Shown piece after piece: positions 16,037 through 25,509 of a DNA stretch of 64,000 nt. The stretch covers positions 5,642,001 to 5,706,000 of the forward strand of contig OZ245894.1 in NCBI GenBank assembly GCA_965229635.1, given 5' to 3'. The notes below the pieces were generated by a model, which saw nothing but the letters and a program-made list of their open reading frames with translations, made no database searches and was not told where the DNA came from. Numbering within the stretch: position 1 is the first letter of the stretch; every line of letters starts with the position of its first letter. Both the position numbers and the translations under genes were made by a program. This stretch comes from BQJU01 sp965229635 (GTDB lineage Bacteria; Bacteroidota; Bacteroidia; Chitinophagales; Saprospiraceae).

Positions 16037-17735
16037 TTGGTCATCAATCACTGAAATATTCACCTACCACCCAAGTCGTCCGCTGCTGTTCAACAGTGCA
16101 CGGTTTTTGGTCTTTTTTATCGCCTTTTATGCATTGTACATTGCATTGCGTAAGCGCATCAACTGGCGGCTGGTGTACACGCTGGCCTTCAGCCTTTACT
16201 TTTATTACCTCTCCAGTGGTTTTTATTTCTTCATCCTGCTGCTCTCCACTGTGGTCGATTTTGTATTGGGGCATTTTATTTACAGGGCTGAGCGTAGGGG
16301 TAAAAAGCGGCTTTTTCTGCTTTGTAGCCTCGCACTCAACCTGGGCTTACTGGGGTATTTTAAATACACCAATTTCCTGATTGACACCTTCAACATTACC
16401 CTCGGTTCGCAGTTTCAGTTACAGCAGATCTTTTTACCGGTGGGCATTTCGTTTTTTACCTTTCAAACGCTGAGTTACAGCATTGATGTGTATCGGGGCA
16501 AACTCGTGCCTTTGACCGAAGGTGTAGATGGCTGGCCATCGCTGTGGCGCAATTTTCTGGACTTTGCCTTCTTTGTCTGTTTCTTTCCCCAACTAGTGGC
16601 TGGCCCCATTGTGAGAGCTGCAGAGTTTATTCCACAGATCAGGCAACGGCTTACCCTCAATAATGAACAACTCAGTCAGGGAATCCTCCTGATTGCAGGT
16701 GGGCTATTCAAAAAAGCCGTCATTTCAGATTACATCAGTGTCAATTTTGTGGATCGCGTTTTTGAGAACCCCACCCTGTATTCCGGATTGGAAAACCTGC
16801 TGGCCGTTTACGGTTACGCACTGCAGATTTACTGTGATTTCTCCGGCTATTCCGATATGGCGATTGGTCTGGCCCTACTATTGGGCTTTCAACTGCCCGA
16901 AAACTTTCGTACACCTTACCAATCCAAAAGCATCCAGGAATTTTGGCGACGCTGGCACATTTCCCTTTCCACCTGGCTGAGGGATTATCTTTACATTTCC
17001 CTGGGCGGCAATCGCAGGGGCACCTTCCGCACCTATGTCAACCTCATGATCACCATGCTATTGGGCGGACTTTGGCACGGCGCCAGCTGGGTATTCATCC
17101 TTTGGGGCTTTTTACACGGCATTGGTCTGGCGATTGACCGTTTCTTTAACGACCTGGCCGGATTTTGGAAGCAGGCCGTGGTGAGATCGGGCGTGGTGCT
17201 TTTATTGATGCATCTCGTTGGGCAGGTGGTCATCCAGTTTCGTTATAGCGATGACCCGGAATTGTTGAGTGCCTACACCGAAGGAAATTTGCAATTGATG
17301 GCACTATGGGCCATTTTCCTGGCATTAGGCCTCTTACTAAACCGGGTAAAACGGACAAAATCCGTTGCTGATCAAGTGATTAGCCGACTCTTCGTTTTTC
17401 ATTTTGTCTGCTTTTGCTGGATCTTTTTCCGGGCTGGTGCACTGGCCAATCCCATGCCTCCGATGCAAACCGCCGGGGAAGTATTGGGACAATTACTGAC
17501 CAGCTTTAAAGCAGAATTATGGCCGCAGGTACTAGACGGCTACCGACCAGTATTACTCCTGATGTTGCTGGGCTATAGCTTACATTTTGTACCCAGAACC
17601 TGGGCACAGGCATTTGAAAAACACTTTATTCAATGGCCACTGGTGCTCAAGGCATTTTTCCTGGCCGGTGTCATCTGGATTGTGGTACAAACCGCCAGTT
17701 CGGAGGTGGTTCCATTTATTTATTTTCAATTTTAG
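16023..17735 (+). CDS. MBOAT-family membrane O-acyltransferase
   Basis: A 570-residue polytopic protein of the membrane-bound O-acyltransferase family (AlgI/DltB/PatA-like). It has about ten to twelve hydrophobic helices. Family landmarks include the central QLVAGPIVRAAEFIPQI, YCDFSGYSDMAIGLALLLGF, SIQEFWRRWHISLSTWLRD, and the active-site His in LLGGLWHGASWVFILWGFLHG (about residue 350). It would carry acyl groups across the inner membrane to the two SGNH proteins encoded upstream, as in PatA/PatB or AlgI/AlgJ-X systems. It overlaps the upstream gene by 14 bases. Confidence 0.93.
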   Translation: MSGIDWSSITEIFTYHPSRPLLFNSARFLVFFIAFYALYIALRKRINWRLVYTLAFSLYFYYLSSGFYFFILLLSTVVDFVLGHFIYRAERRGKKRLFLLCSLALNLGLLGYFKYTNFLIDTFNITLGSQFQLQQIFLPVGISFFTFQTLSYSIDVYRGKLVPLTEGVDGWPSLWRNFLDFAFFVCFFPQLVAGPIVRAAEFIPQIRQRLTLNNEQLSQGILLIAGGLFKKAVISDYISVNFVDRVFENPTLYSGLENLLAVYGYALQIYCDFSGYSDMAIGLALLLGFQLPENFRTPYQSKSIQEFWRRWHISLSTWLRDYLYISLGGNRRGTFRTYVNLMITMLLGGLWHGASWVFILWGFLHGIGLAIDRFFNDLAGFWKQAVVRSGVVLLLMHLVGQVVIQFRYSDDPELLSAYTEGNLQLMALWAIFLALGLLLNRVKRTKSVADQVISRLFVFHFVCFCWIFFRAGALANPMPPMQTAGEVLGQLLTSFKAELWPQVLDGYRPVLLLMLLGYSLHFVPRTWAQAFEKHFIQWPLVLKAFFLAGVIWIVVQTASSEVVPFIYFQF

Positions 17736-17840
17736 ACAATGCTCCATCTATTTGGTAAACCTCAACTTGAGATCAGACGTTTTCCAGAAGATTAAACCCG
17801 TTCTTTGACAAATCTTGTGATTCCGGGAACTACTAAATCT

Positions 17841-18482
17841 ATGATTATGAAACGGCAATTATCAAAATGGAAGATATTTCTACGGCGGATGCGACAATTT
17901 TTTGTGACCACCGTATTGGGGGGAATGGTTGTAATACTGCCCCTTTCGATCTTTGTATTGTTGGTGCGCTTTGTTTTTAACATCACGACCCAACTACTCA
18001 CCCCGATCCGAAACCTTTTGAGCTTTTCGAGCAATATCAATGAGGTGGTCATCAATTTCATTGCGCTATCCCTGGTCATAGTCTTATTTTTCATGATCGG
18101 GTTATTGGTCCGGACCGGCTTTGGCCGACAATCCTTTTCCTTTATCGAAGAAAACTGGCTGATTCAACTCCCTTTCTACGGTACCCTCCGCGACACTGTG
18201 CAGGCCTTTTTGGGTAACCAGAAGCCGCCGTTTAGCAAGGTAGTACTGGTGGATGTATTTGGCAGTCCGACCCGCATGACCGGATTTGTGACCGATGAAT
18301 TGGACGGTGGTCTGGTAACCGTCTTTGTGCCCACCGGTCCCAATCCCACCAATGGTTTTATCTTCCACGTACAGCCGGATCAACTCGAATATCTGGATGT
18401 AAAAACCGAGGAGGCCATGCGTACCATCATCGGGGTAGGCGTGGGGTCTGCGAGCCTTTTTGGCAGGATGAAACGCGATTAA
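17841..18482 (+). CDS. DUF502 family membrane protein
   Basis: A 213-residue protein with two N-terminal transmembrane helices (about 20-45 and 65-85) and a soluble C-terminal domain. It contains conserved-looking DUF502 segments: IPFYGT-like LPFYGTLRDTVQAF, FVTDELDGGLVTVFVPTGPNPTNGF, and EEAMRTIIGVGVGS. The biochemical role of DUF502 is not known to me. ATG 17841 is chosen over a TTG-initiated longer frame. It is 105 bases downstream of the MBOAT gene, possibly a separate unit. Confidence 0.85.
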   Translation: MIMKRQLSKWKIFLRRMRQFFVTTVLGGMVVILPLSIFVLLVRFVFNITTQLLTPIRNLLSFSSNINEVVINFIALSLVIVLFFMIGLLVRTGFGRQSFSFIEENWLIQLPFYGTLRDTVQAFLGNQKPPFSKVVLVDVFGSPTRMTGFVTDELDGGLVTVFVPTGPNPTNGFIFHVQPDQLEYLDVKTEEAMRTIIGVGVGSASLFGRMKRD

Positions 18483-18608
18483 CAACTCATTAACAATTAT
18501 TGCGTGCTCATTAACAGCGGTTTTTGTGAATATCCGTAATTTTGTTTTGTCAATTCGAAAAGCATTTTGCACGCTTGTTTTATAATCATTTAAAAACCTA
18601 GATTAAAG

Positions 18609-19142
18609 ATGTTAAAGCAAATCAAAGTTGGTTTTATGGCGCTGGTAGCCATCGCATTTTTAGCAACTAGCTGCCAAAGCGGTAGCAATGTAAAGGACGA
18701 GGCTCGCGCCGCTGTTGAAAACACAGCTGTACAACCTCAAGATCCAGGTGCTCAGCCCAGCACTCCTGAGGCTCAGGTTCCTGTTGGTCCAACTACTGTA
18801 ATGGAGTTCGCAGAAACGACTTTCGACTTCGGAACCGTACAGGACGGTGAGCAGGTTTCTCACACGTACAAGTTCAAGAACTCCGGTAGCGAGCCGCTGA
18901 TTCTCAGCAACGCTAAAGGTAGCTGTGGATGTACTGTACCTAAGTGGCCAAGAGAGCCAATCCCTCCAGGTGGCGAAGGCGAAATCACTGTTGAGTTCAA
19001 CTCTAAGAATAAGAAAGGTAAGCGTAACCAGAAAGTTACCATTACTGCTAATACCAACCCACCACAAACATTCATCTACCTGACTGGTCAGGTTGAAGGT
19101 GGTGAGGATGCTACTCAGCCAAACATCCAGGTAACTCAGTAA
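18609..19142 (+). CDS. DUF1573 domain lipoprotein
   Basis: A 177-residue lipoprotein (lipobox ATSC, Cys22) with a Pro/Gln-rich linker at about 35-60. The DUF1573 immunoglobulin-like domain at about 65-165 has the usual TTFDFGTVQDGEQVSHTYKF, the CGCTVPKWP cysteine pair and NPPQTFIYLTGQV. Codon choice (GCT, GGT, AAC, GTT) is more biased than in its neighbours, suggesting abundant expression. The function of DUF1573 proteins is not established; a periplasmic or surface structural role is likely. A strong hairpin follows. Confidence 0.88.
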   Translation: MLKQIKVGFMALVAIAFLATSCQSGSNVKDEARAAVENTAVQPQDPGAQPSTPEAQVPVGPTTVMEFAETTFDFGTVQDGEQVSHTYKFKNSGSEPLILSNAKGSCGCTVPKWPREPIPPGGEGEITVEFNSKNKKGKRNQKVTITANTNPPQTFIYLTGQVEGGEDATQPNIQVTQ

Positions 19143-19169
19143 TTTACTGAAAAATAACCTGTACATTTA

Positions 19170-19200
19170 TGCCCGTGGTGAGACAACCTTACCACGGGCA
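19170..19200 (+). terminator. Terminator of DUF1573 gene
   Basis: Perfect 10-bp stem TGCCCGTGGT/ACCACGGGCA with an 11-base loop, followed by TTGTGTTTT. It argues against any start for the next gene before 19200. Confidence 0.75.
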
Positions 19201-19237
19201 TTGTGTTTTACAGCATATACATATAAACCAGGCCTTA

Positions 19238-20101
19238 ATGAAGCAGTATTTTTCCCTGATCAAATTTAGCCACACCATTTTTGCCCTGCCCTTTGCCATG
19301 GTAGGCTTCTTTTTGGGCACTTTGGAAAACAGCAATGGTTTCAACCTTTTCACCTTCTTCCTGGTGCTTTTGTGTATGGTTTTTGCCCGCAGTGCCGCTA
19401 TGGCCTTCAATCGCTATCTGGATCGGGACATCGACCAAAATAATCCGAGAACAGCCTCCCGGGAAATTCCCGCCGGTATCATCACCCCCAAGTCGGCACT
19501 AGCGTTTGTGATCATCAATGCCGTACTGTTTATGGTGACCACCTGGTTTATCAATCCGCTTTGTTTTATGCTTTCACCCGTAGCCCTGTTGGTGATTTTG
19601 GGGTACAGCTATACCAAACGCTTTACTTTTTTGTGTCACTTTGTGCTGGGCCTGGGTCTGTCTCTTGCACCCATTGGTGCTTACCTTGCTGTGGGCGGCG
19701 GTTTTGACCTGCTTCCCATACTCTATTCGGCCATCGTGCTGCTGTGGGTCTCTGGTTTTGACATCATCTACGCCCTGCAGGATGACGATTTTGACCGATC
19801 ACAGCAATTGCATTCCATTCCTACCGCATTGGGACGCACCAATGCCTTGCGCCTGTCATCAGCACTTCACCTGGTCTGCGCAGCATTAGTCATTATTGCG
19901 GCCTACCTGCTGGGGCAGCAATATCCTGAATTTCAGTATTTACATTGGATTGCCAGCGCCCTGTTTATCAGCCTTTTGTTTTATCAGCACACCCTGGTTA
20001 AACCCAACGACCTGAGCCGGGTTAATCTAGCTTTTTTCACCACCAATGGTGTTGCCAGTCTGATCTTCGGACTTTTATTTATTTTGGATATTTTTGTGTA
20101 A
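19238..20101 (+). CDS. UbiA-family prenyltransferase (likely MqnP, menaquinone synthesis)
   Basis: A 287-residue polytopic aromatic prenyltransferase. The two Asp-rich motifs are present: NRYLDRDIDQNNPRTASR (about 62-79), and YALQDDDFDR (about 175-184), which bind Mg-prenyl diphosphate. These sequences resemble 4-hydroxybenzoate prenyltransferases. Because this window also encodes MqnD of the futalosine pathway, the protein is more likely MqnP, which prenylates 1,4-dihydroxy-6-naphthoate; this is inference. ATG 19238 is used because earlier starts fall inside the preceding terminator. Confidence 0.88.
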   Translation: MKQYFSLIKFSHTIFALPFAMVGFFLGTLENSNGFNLFTFFLVLLCMVFARSAAMAFNRYLDRDIDQNNPRTASREIPAGIITPKSALAFVIINAVLFMVTTWFINPLCFMLSPVALLVILGYSYTKRFTFLCHFVLGLGLSLAPIGAYLAVGGGFDLLPILYSAIVLLWVSGFDIIYALQDDDFDRSQQLHSIPTALGRTNALRLSSALHLVCAALVIIAAYLLGQQYPEFQYLHWIASALFISLLFYQHTLVKPNDLSRVNLAFFTTNGVASLIFGLLFILDIFV

Positions 20102-20462
20102 AACGCCTGAAATTTGACGAAGGATAAGGTTAAAAGGGATATATTTTAAGCCCGAAGGTTGAACTTTAAACATACTCTTAGTATCTTTATAGAGGCGATT
20201 AGTCTCAGAGCTTTTTAGAAAGGCGCCCTATGGCCCGTGAAACCTTGGTTATTAAAGCAGCAAATCCTTATTCCTACCCCCCACTGAAATCGCTGCTTTC
20301 AACACTCCAATGTGATTTTTCGCCACATTTCCGCCTTCCTGAATGGCTTTCCAAGAAACATACTGACAAACAGATCGTATAAACAACTGATGAGGCATCA
20401 TCTCTTTGCAGCGCAAATGAGGTGTAATCCTTTGATCAGCCGTTAAATTAGACAGATTGACT
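20102..20462. other. Gene-free interval upstream of PorE-like gene
   Basis: It contains a minus-oriented copy of the element seen at 6547 (20134-20179). An 8-bp inverted repeat (AAAGCAGC near 20254, GCTGCTTT near 20292) flanks a C-rich loop. A minus-strand frame here overlaps the start of the next gene and is not credited. Confidence 0.5.
20134..20179 (-). repeat. Second copy of MITE-like end
   Basis: Read on the minus strand, these 46 bases match 6547-6589 with a few differences (AAGAGTATGTTTAAA, CCTTCGGGCTTAAAATATA). The opposite terminal repeat is not seen, so this is a partial or diverged copy. Confidence 0.55.
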
Positions 20463-22874
20463 ATGAGAAATCTTAGTAGACTAGCATTGGTTAGCCTTTG
20501 CCTGGTGTTGAGCACCGGTATTTATGGCCAAAAGGCAAAATTGCGTAAAGCGGACGAAGCCATGGAATCTTTGAAATACAAAGAGGCCATCGAATATTAT
20601 CAGCAGGTACTCGAAAAACACGAGGTGGCTTCCGCCAAAATACAACTTGCTGATGCTTATCGCAAAATCAATGACTTTCCACAGGCGGAATTCTGGTACA
20701 GCCAGGTAGTAGAACTCCCACAAGCCGAAGCCATTCACTTTTATTATTATGGATTGATGCTACAACGCAATGGCCGCTGTGAAGAAGCGCAGGGTTGGTA
20801 TGATCGTTTTACCCGTCTTAAACCTTATGATCCACGTAAGCCATTCTTAAAAAATGCCTGTGACTATCAAAAAACACTGCTCAGCAAAGGGGCGCGTAAG
20901 GTGCAGGTGCAAGCCTTGGATTTCAATTCTCAATACGACGATATAGGACCTGCATTTTATGAAGATGGGCTCGTGTTTGGCTCCGTTAGATCGGAAACCG
21001 AAGAAGCAGGTAGTTCATTGTTTTTCCACCTATATTACGTTACCATGGATTCACTGGTTGAAGACTCCGGGCAAGGACAACCACCCTTCGGTACACCCCG
21101 GAAGTTTTCGGCTGAGCTGGACTCCAAAGCTCACGAAGCCATCGTTTCTTTTAGTCAGGATCAGCAGGAAATTTTCCTCACCCGCAACCGCCTTCCCAAA
21201 AAGAGAGACCGCGACGGAGCAATCTTACGTCTCGAAATCATGCACGCCTCCCGAGTTGACGACGGCACCTGGGGTCCACTACAGGCCCTGCCATTTAATG
21301 ACGATGCTTATTCCATTGCCCATCCGGCATTAAGTCCCGATGGCAAACGGCTATTTTTCTCCTCCGACATGCCCGGCGGCTTTGGCGGGAAAGACCTCTA
21401 CGTCAGTTATCGGGAAGAAGAAGGTTGGGGTACGCCGATCAACCTGGGGCCCGCCATCAATACAGAAGGCAACGAGCTATATCCTTTTTTCCATGACAAT
21501 GGCCAGCTGTACTTCTCCTCGGATGGACACGTTGGACTTGGCGGTCAGGATATTTTCCGAAGCATGGAAGCGGCTGAAAATGAATGGGAAGCAGCAGAAA
21601 ATATGGGTTACCCCATCAATACCGGCTTTGATGATTTTAGCATCATCGTAGATGAAACCGGCGGTGAAGGGTATTTTGCCTCCAATCGCAAGGGAGGAAT
21701 TGGCGCTGATGACATTTATCATTTTACCGAGCTTGGTGACTGGGTGATTGTTCAAGCCAAAAATGCAGAAACCGGCGAAGCCATTGAAAATCCATTTTTT
21801 GTGGATAGCAAGCAGGGCGACACCCTGGAAACCAACACCGATGGCGAACTGGTGTTACGGCTAAGACCGGCCCAATGCCGCCATCTGACTGTCTCTGCTG
21901 TGCAGTTTGAATCACTCGACATTGATCTGTGTGGTCGAGATTTCGAACCGGATGAAGTGACCGAAATCAAACTAACCCCCAAGCCGATGGAGCACTACGT
22001 GCCAGACATCGTACTGGAGCCCACCCCCGATGCCACTTCCGCAGAAGTAGTACCCAAAGAGCCTAAGGTTGCAGAAATTGTAGTCGAAGAGCAACCGCCT
22101 CATCAAGATCCGGAGGTAGAAGCGCCAAAACCGGAAAAGAAAACCAGCCGTTTGGTCGTGACCATCGTTGATCAATACACCGGGAAGATTATCCCCTCTG
22201 CCAATATCCACCTCATAGGTCAGGGATGTGGCAAAGATGCCTATGAACTGACCGGCAGAGACGGCAAATATGTCTTTAAATTGGAGTCCGATTGCTGTTA
22301 TCAATTGCGGGTGGAAAAGGCAGACTACTTTGCCAGCAACACGGAAACACCAATCTGTGTCGGCAATTCCGATGACATACAGCGTGATATTGAGCTGGAA
22401 GTCAGCCTTCAGGCCTTCCGCCAGTCATCCGATGCCACACCAACCAATTACGATGCCACAAGTACCAAGATTCCTTTCAAGATCAGCGAGCGTCGGTACG
22501 CAGGTGATAATTCCATTCCCTACTTACTCAATATTTACTACGACCTGGGACGAGCCAGTGTACGTCCGGAAGCCTTACCGGAATTGGACAAGCTACTCAA
22601 ATTACTCAAAGACAATCCCAAGCTGAAGGTAGAAATCAGCTCCCACACCGATTCGCAGGGCGCCTCTTCCCTCAACGAAAAACTGAGTCAGCGCCGGGCT
22701 ACGGCCATTGTGAATTATCTGATCAAACGCGGCATTAGTCGTCGCCAGTTGATAGGCAAAGGTTACGGCGAAAGCCAACTGGTCAATGGCTGTTCCAACG
22801 GGGTAGACTGTACAGAAGCGCAACACCAGATGAATAGAAGGACGGAGTTTAAGGTGTTGGGAGAAGTGGATTAA
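20463..22874 (+). CDS. TPR-PD40-OmpA envelope protein (PorE-like)
   Basis: An 803-residue exported protein. In order: signal peptide (LSRLALVSLCLVLSTGIYGQ), TPR repeats (about 25-140), PD40/WD40-like beta-propeller blades (about 160-420; SPDGKRLFFSSDMPGGFGG), a short regulatory domain, a Pro/Glu-rich linker (about 520-555), a CNA/carboxypeptidase-regulatory-like fold (about 560-640) and a C-terminal OmpA peptidoglycan-binding domain (about 680-803; SHTDSQGASSLNEKLSQRRA). This is the order found in PorE of the type IX secretion system, which anchors the secretion ring to peptidoglycan. Whether this paralogue is PorE itself cannot be decided here. TTG 20457 is a possible alternative start. Confidence 0.85.
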   Translation: MRNLSRLALVSLCLVLSTGIYGQKAKLRKADEAMESLKYKEAIEYYQQVLEKHEVASAKIQLADAYRKINDFPQAEFWYSQVVELPQAEAIHFYYYGLMLQRNGRCEEAQGWYDRFTRLKPYDPRKPFLKNACDYQKTLLSKGARKVQVQALDFNSQYDDIGPAFYEDGLVFGSVRSETEEAGSSLFFHLYYVTMDSLVEDSGQGQPPFGTPRKFSAELDSKAHEAIVSFSQDQQEIFLTRNRLPKKRDRDGAILRLEIMHASRVDDGTWGPLQALPFNDDAYSIAHPALSPDGKRLFFSSDMPGGFGGKDLYVSYREEEGWGTPINLGPAINTEGNELYPFFHDNGQLYFSSDGHVGLGGQDIFRSMEAAENEWEAAENMGYPINTGFDDFSIIVDETGGEGYFASNRKGGIGADDIYHFTELGDWVIVQAKNAETGEAIENPFFVDSKQGDTLETNTDGELVLRLRPAQCRHLTVSAVQFESLDIDLCGRDFEPDEVTEIKLTPKPMEHYVPDIVLEPTPDATSAEVVPKEPKVAEIVVEEQPPHQDPEVEAPKPEKKTSRLVVTIVDQYTGKIIPSANIHLIGQGCGKDAYELTGRDGKYVFKLESDCCYQLRVEKADYFASNTETPICVGNSDDIQRDIELEVSLQAFRQSSDATPTNYDATSTKIPFKISERRYAGDNSIPYLLNIYYDLGRASVRPEALPELDKLLKLLKDNPKLKVEISSHTDSQGASSLNEKLSQRRATAIVNYLIKRGISRRQLIGKGYGESQLVNGCSNGVDCTEAQHQMNRRTEFKVLGEVD

Positions 22875-23057
22875 AAACCGGCGTTATTGGAGGAAGATGG
22901 AGTGGTGATTGTGATTGCTGAGGTGGGGAATTGCTATCGTTAAAAGGAGTGCTCTTCTTTTTACTATCAACATTTTGGTGTAATTTTATTAATGTTTTGC
23001 TTTCCAATGTGACGGATTGTCAATAAATTTAGGTTTTCATTAACTAACCTATTGATT

Positions 23058-25427
23058 ATGAATATGGTAAAAAGAGCACTGTTAACCCTTTGCGTGATGC
23101 TGGTGGCCTTTTCTGTTTTTGGCCAATTTAATTCGCTGATGCGTAAAGCCAATACACAGTACGATTTGCACGCTTTCAATCTGGCGATACCTACTTATGA
23201 AGAAGCGTTGCAAAAAAGACCCAATGACGGGGAAGCCCTGAGTAAAATGGCCGATTGCTACCGTCATCTCAACCAAATGGAAAAGGCGGCTAATATCTAT
23301 GCCCAGGCAGTCCGAATGAAGGATATTGACAAAATTCATATCCTCAATTACGGTAAAGTGCTCAAGGCACTGGGCCGCTATGACGAAGCCAAACAGTTCT
23401 TTTTACTATATGCCCGCGATGAAAATGCCATGGTGGGCAATCACTATGCCCAGAGTACGGACTTTGCCAAATCCCAACTCGGGGTCAATTCTTCCTATAC
23501 GGTAACCAATGAGTTTATCAATACCTCTGCCTCCGATTTTGGGGCAGCTTTTTATGGAAAACAACAGGTCATTTATTCCTCCGCCCGCACAGATATCCAG
23601 CGCTCCAGCGCCAACTGGAATGGCAAGGCCAAAAATCAGTTGTTTCTGGCCAGTATTGGAGGGTCGACTTACCTGGAATCACCGGTATTTCTAAAGAGCA
23701 GTACCAAGGGTGAATTTGACGAAGGCCCACTGACCTTTTCGCCAGACGGGCGTACGGTGGTCTTCACCCGCAATAATTTTGTGGATGGTACCCGCCAGAT
23801 TCCGTCAAGCGGAGTGGACCTTAGCATTTCGATGGCGCAGGTGGCCGCTAACGGGGATTGGGTAAACATCAAACCGTTTCCGTTTAATGGCACCGGATAT
23901 TCTACCGGATACCCCGCCTTTTCGCCAGACGGCAGTGCTATCTATTTTGCTTCGGATCGCCCGGATGGTTTTGGAGGATTCGACCTGTATGTTACCCGCT
24001 GGAACGGCAACAATTGGTCTACCCCGGAAAACCTTGGTCCGGTTGTGAATTCGCCAGGTAATGAAATTACCCCCTACTACGATGGCAATATGCTTTATTT
24101 TTCCTCGGACTGGCACCAGGGGCTGGGAGGTTTTGATTGTTTCCGTGCCGAAGAATCCAATGGTCGCTGGACCCGTATTTTCCACCTTGGAAATGCTGTC
24201 AATTCCTCTTATGACGACTATGGTTTTCTCTATGATTCCTTCCGCAACATCGGCTATCTGACCTCCAATCGGTTGAATGGCCGCGGCAACGAAGATATTT
24301 ACCGGGTACAACGCTCGGCTGATTATATTGTATTGCGCATCAAAAATGCCAGTGATGGCAGCGCTGTACCTAATGCTATTGTAGATTTCTCCAATTGTGG
24401 CGAAGGGGTCTATCAGGCCGATGCTCAAGGCAATTACAGCTTTCAGGCCGTGCAGGGTCTCAATTGCAATCTGGTTATCAGAAAAGAAGGCTATGCCAGC
24501 AGTACCGTGCAAATTTCCACTATTGGCCTGAACAACAACCGAGAGTACAATATCCAGCTAACCCGTATGAGTGAGGCTTATGCCGGAAAGATTGTGGACT
24601 ATACCAACCGCCAACCGGTGGACGGAGTGCAGATTACCGCAACCAATCAGGCAACCGGAAACGCAATGCAAGCCGTTACCGATCCGGAGGGTAGTTACTT
24701 CCTTTCCTTAAGCCCCTACTCTTCCTACGTGTTGAGGCTGTCGAAAGCAGGCTATAAGGATTTGAATGTCACCGCCCGGACCGAAGATGGCCTGGATCGT
24801 AGCATTCTGGGGGTCATCTCGCTTATTCCCTCCAGTTCCAGTGCCGGAGTGGTGGAGCCTCCATTCAATGGTGGCGGCCAGCCCGACAGCCCGATGCAAC
24901 CCCAGGAGGAAATTGGCAGTGGTTACGCCGTTCAGGTCGCAGCCATCAGTTCTCCTAATCTCGATGCTTTCAGCAACCTGGAAGACCTTGGAAGGGTTTA
25001 CTACAAGGAACAAAACTCCCGCTACAAGATTCGCCTGGGCGTCTTCTCTGACCGCTCCGCTGCCGATCAGGCACTGCGCACTGCGAAGTCCAGAGGTTAC
25101 CCGGGATCCTTCATCGTAACCGAAGAAGGTGGTTCAACAACCGGAGTGAAAGGCGTAGCCCAGCCCGTAAGTAACAACAGCAATTCATCGGGACGCTACA
25201 AGGTGCAGTTGGGAGCTTACAGCAATGTGAAGTATTTCAATCCCACTCAGGTAGAGGACCTCGGAATTATTGAGGAACGAAGGAAAGGTAACCTCACGGT
25301 AAAATACCTGGCAGGATACGATACGTTGAGCGAAGCACAAAACGTGTTGCGTAGTGCAAAATCAGGTGGCTTCCCCGATGCATTTATTGTGGAAGATCAA
25401 AATGGGGTATTGAAGCCGGTGCGTTAG
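23058..25427 (+). CDS. TPR-PD40 envelope protein with two C-terminal SPOR domains
   Basis: A 789-residue exported protein related to its upstream neighbour. In order: signal peptide (ALLTLCVMLVAFSVFGQ), TPR repeats (about 20-125), PD40 propeller (about 150-415; SPDGSAIYFASDRPDGFGGF), and two carboxypeptidase-regulatory-like beta domains (about 430-590). Two SPOR domains follow at about 625-695 (YAVQVAAISS; YKIRLGVFSD) and about 715-785 (YKVQLGAYSN). SPOR binds peptidoglycan stripped of stem peptides, so the anchor differs from the OmpA domain of the paralogue. It sits 183 bases downstream and ends at a strong terminator. Confidence 0.85.
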   Translation: MNMVKRALLTLCVMLVAFSVFGQFNSLMRKANTQYDLHAFNLAIPTYEEALQKRPNDGEALSKMADCYRHLNQMEKAANIYAQAVRMKDIDKIHILNYGKVLKALGRYDEAKQFFLLYARDENAMVGNHYAQSTDFAKSQLGVNSSYTVTNEFINTSASDFGAAFYGKQQVIYSSARTDIQRSSANWNGKAKNQLFLASIGGSTYLESPVFLKSSTKGEFDEGPLTFSPDGRTVVFTRNNFVDGTRQIPSSGVDLSISMAQVAANGDWVNIKPFPFNGTGYSTGYPAFSPDGSAIYFASDRPDGFGGFDLYVTRWNGNNWSTPENLGPVVNSPGNEITPYYDGNMLYFSSDWHQGLGGFDCFRAEESNGRWTRIFHLGNAVNSSYDDYGFLYDSFRNIGYLTSNRLNGRGNEDIYRVQRSADYIVLRIKNASDGSAVPNAIVDFSNCGEGVYQADAQGNYSFQAVQGLNCNLVIRKEGYASSTVQISTIGLNNNREYNIQLTRMSEAYAGKIVDYTNRQPVDGVQITATNQATGNAMQAVTDPEGSYFLSLSPYSSYVLRLSKAGYKDLNVTARTEDGLDRSILGVISLIPSSSSAGVVEPPFNGGGQPDSPMQPQEEIGSGYAVQVAAISSPNLDAFSNLEDLGRVYYKEQNSRYKIRLGVFSDRSAADQALRTAKSRGYPGSFIVTEEGGSTTGVKGVAQPVSNNSNSSGRYKVQLGAYSNVKYFNPTQVEDLGIIEERRKGNLTVKYLAGYDTLSEAQNVLRSAKSGGFPDAFIVEDQNGVLKPVR

Positions 25428-25447
25428 GATGTAACTTCGACAAAAAG

Positions 25448-25485
25448 AAAAAGCGTGTGAGTTCGGTATGACTCACGCGCTTTTT
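25448..25485. terminator. Bidirectional terminator
   Basis: Arms AAAAAGCGTGTGAGT and ACTCACGCGCTTTTT (one T-G wobble) around an 8-base loop, with an A run on the left and a T run on the right. It serves the plus-strand SPOR gene and the minus-strand ald gene. Confidence 0.8.
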
Positions 25486-25509
25486 TTTGCCACCAAATAC
25501 GTTTGGTGG

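Noticed and set aside
20252..20515. Minus-strand 87-codon frame ending GGRNKDLLL
   Set aside because: The end looks protein-like (QEGGNVAKNHIGVLKAA), but it overlaps the signal-peptide region of the PorE-like gene and no family is recognised. Left as unproven.
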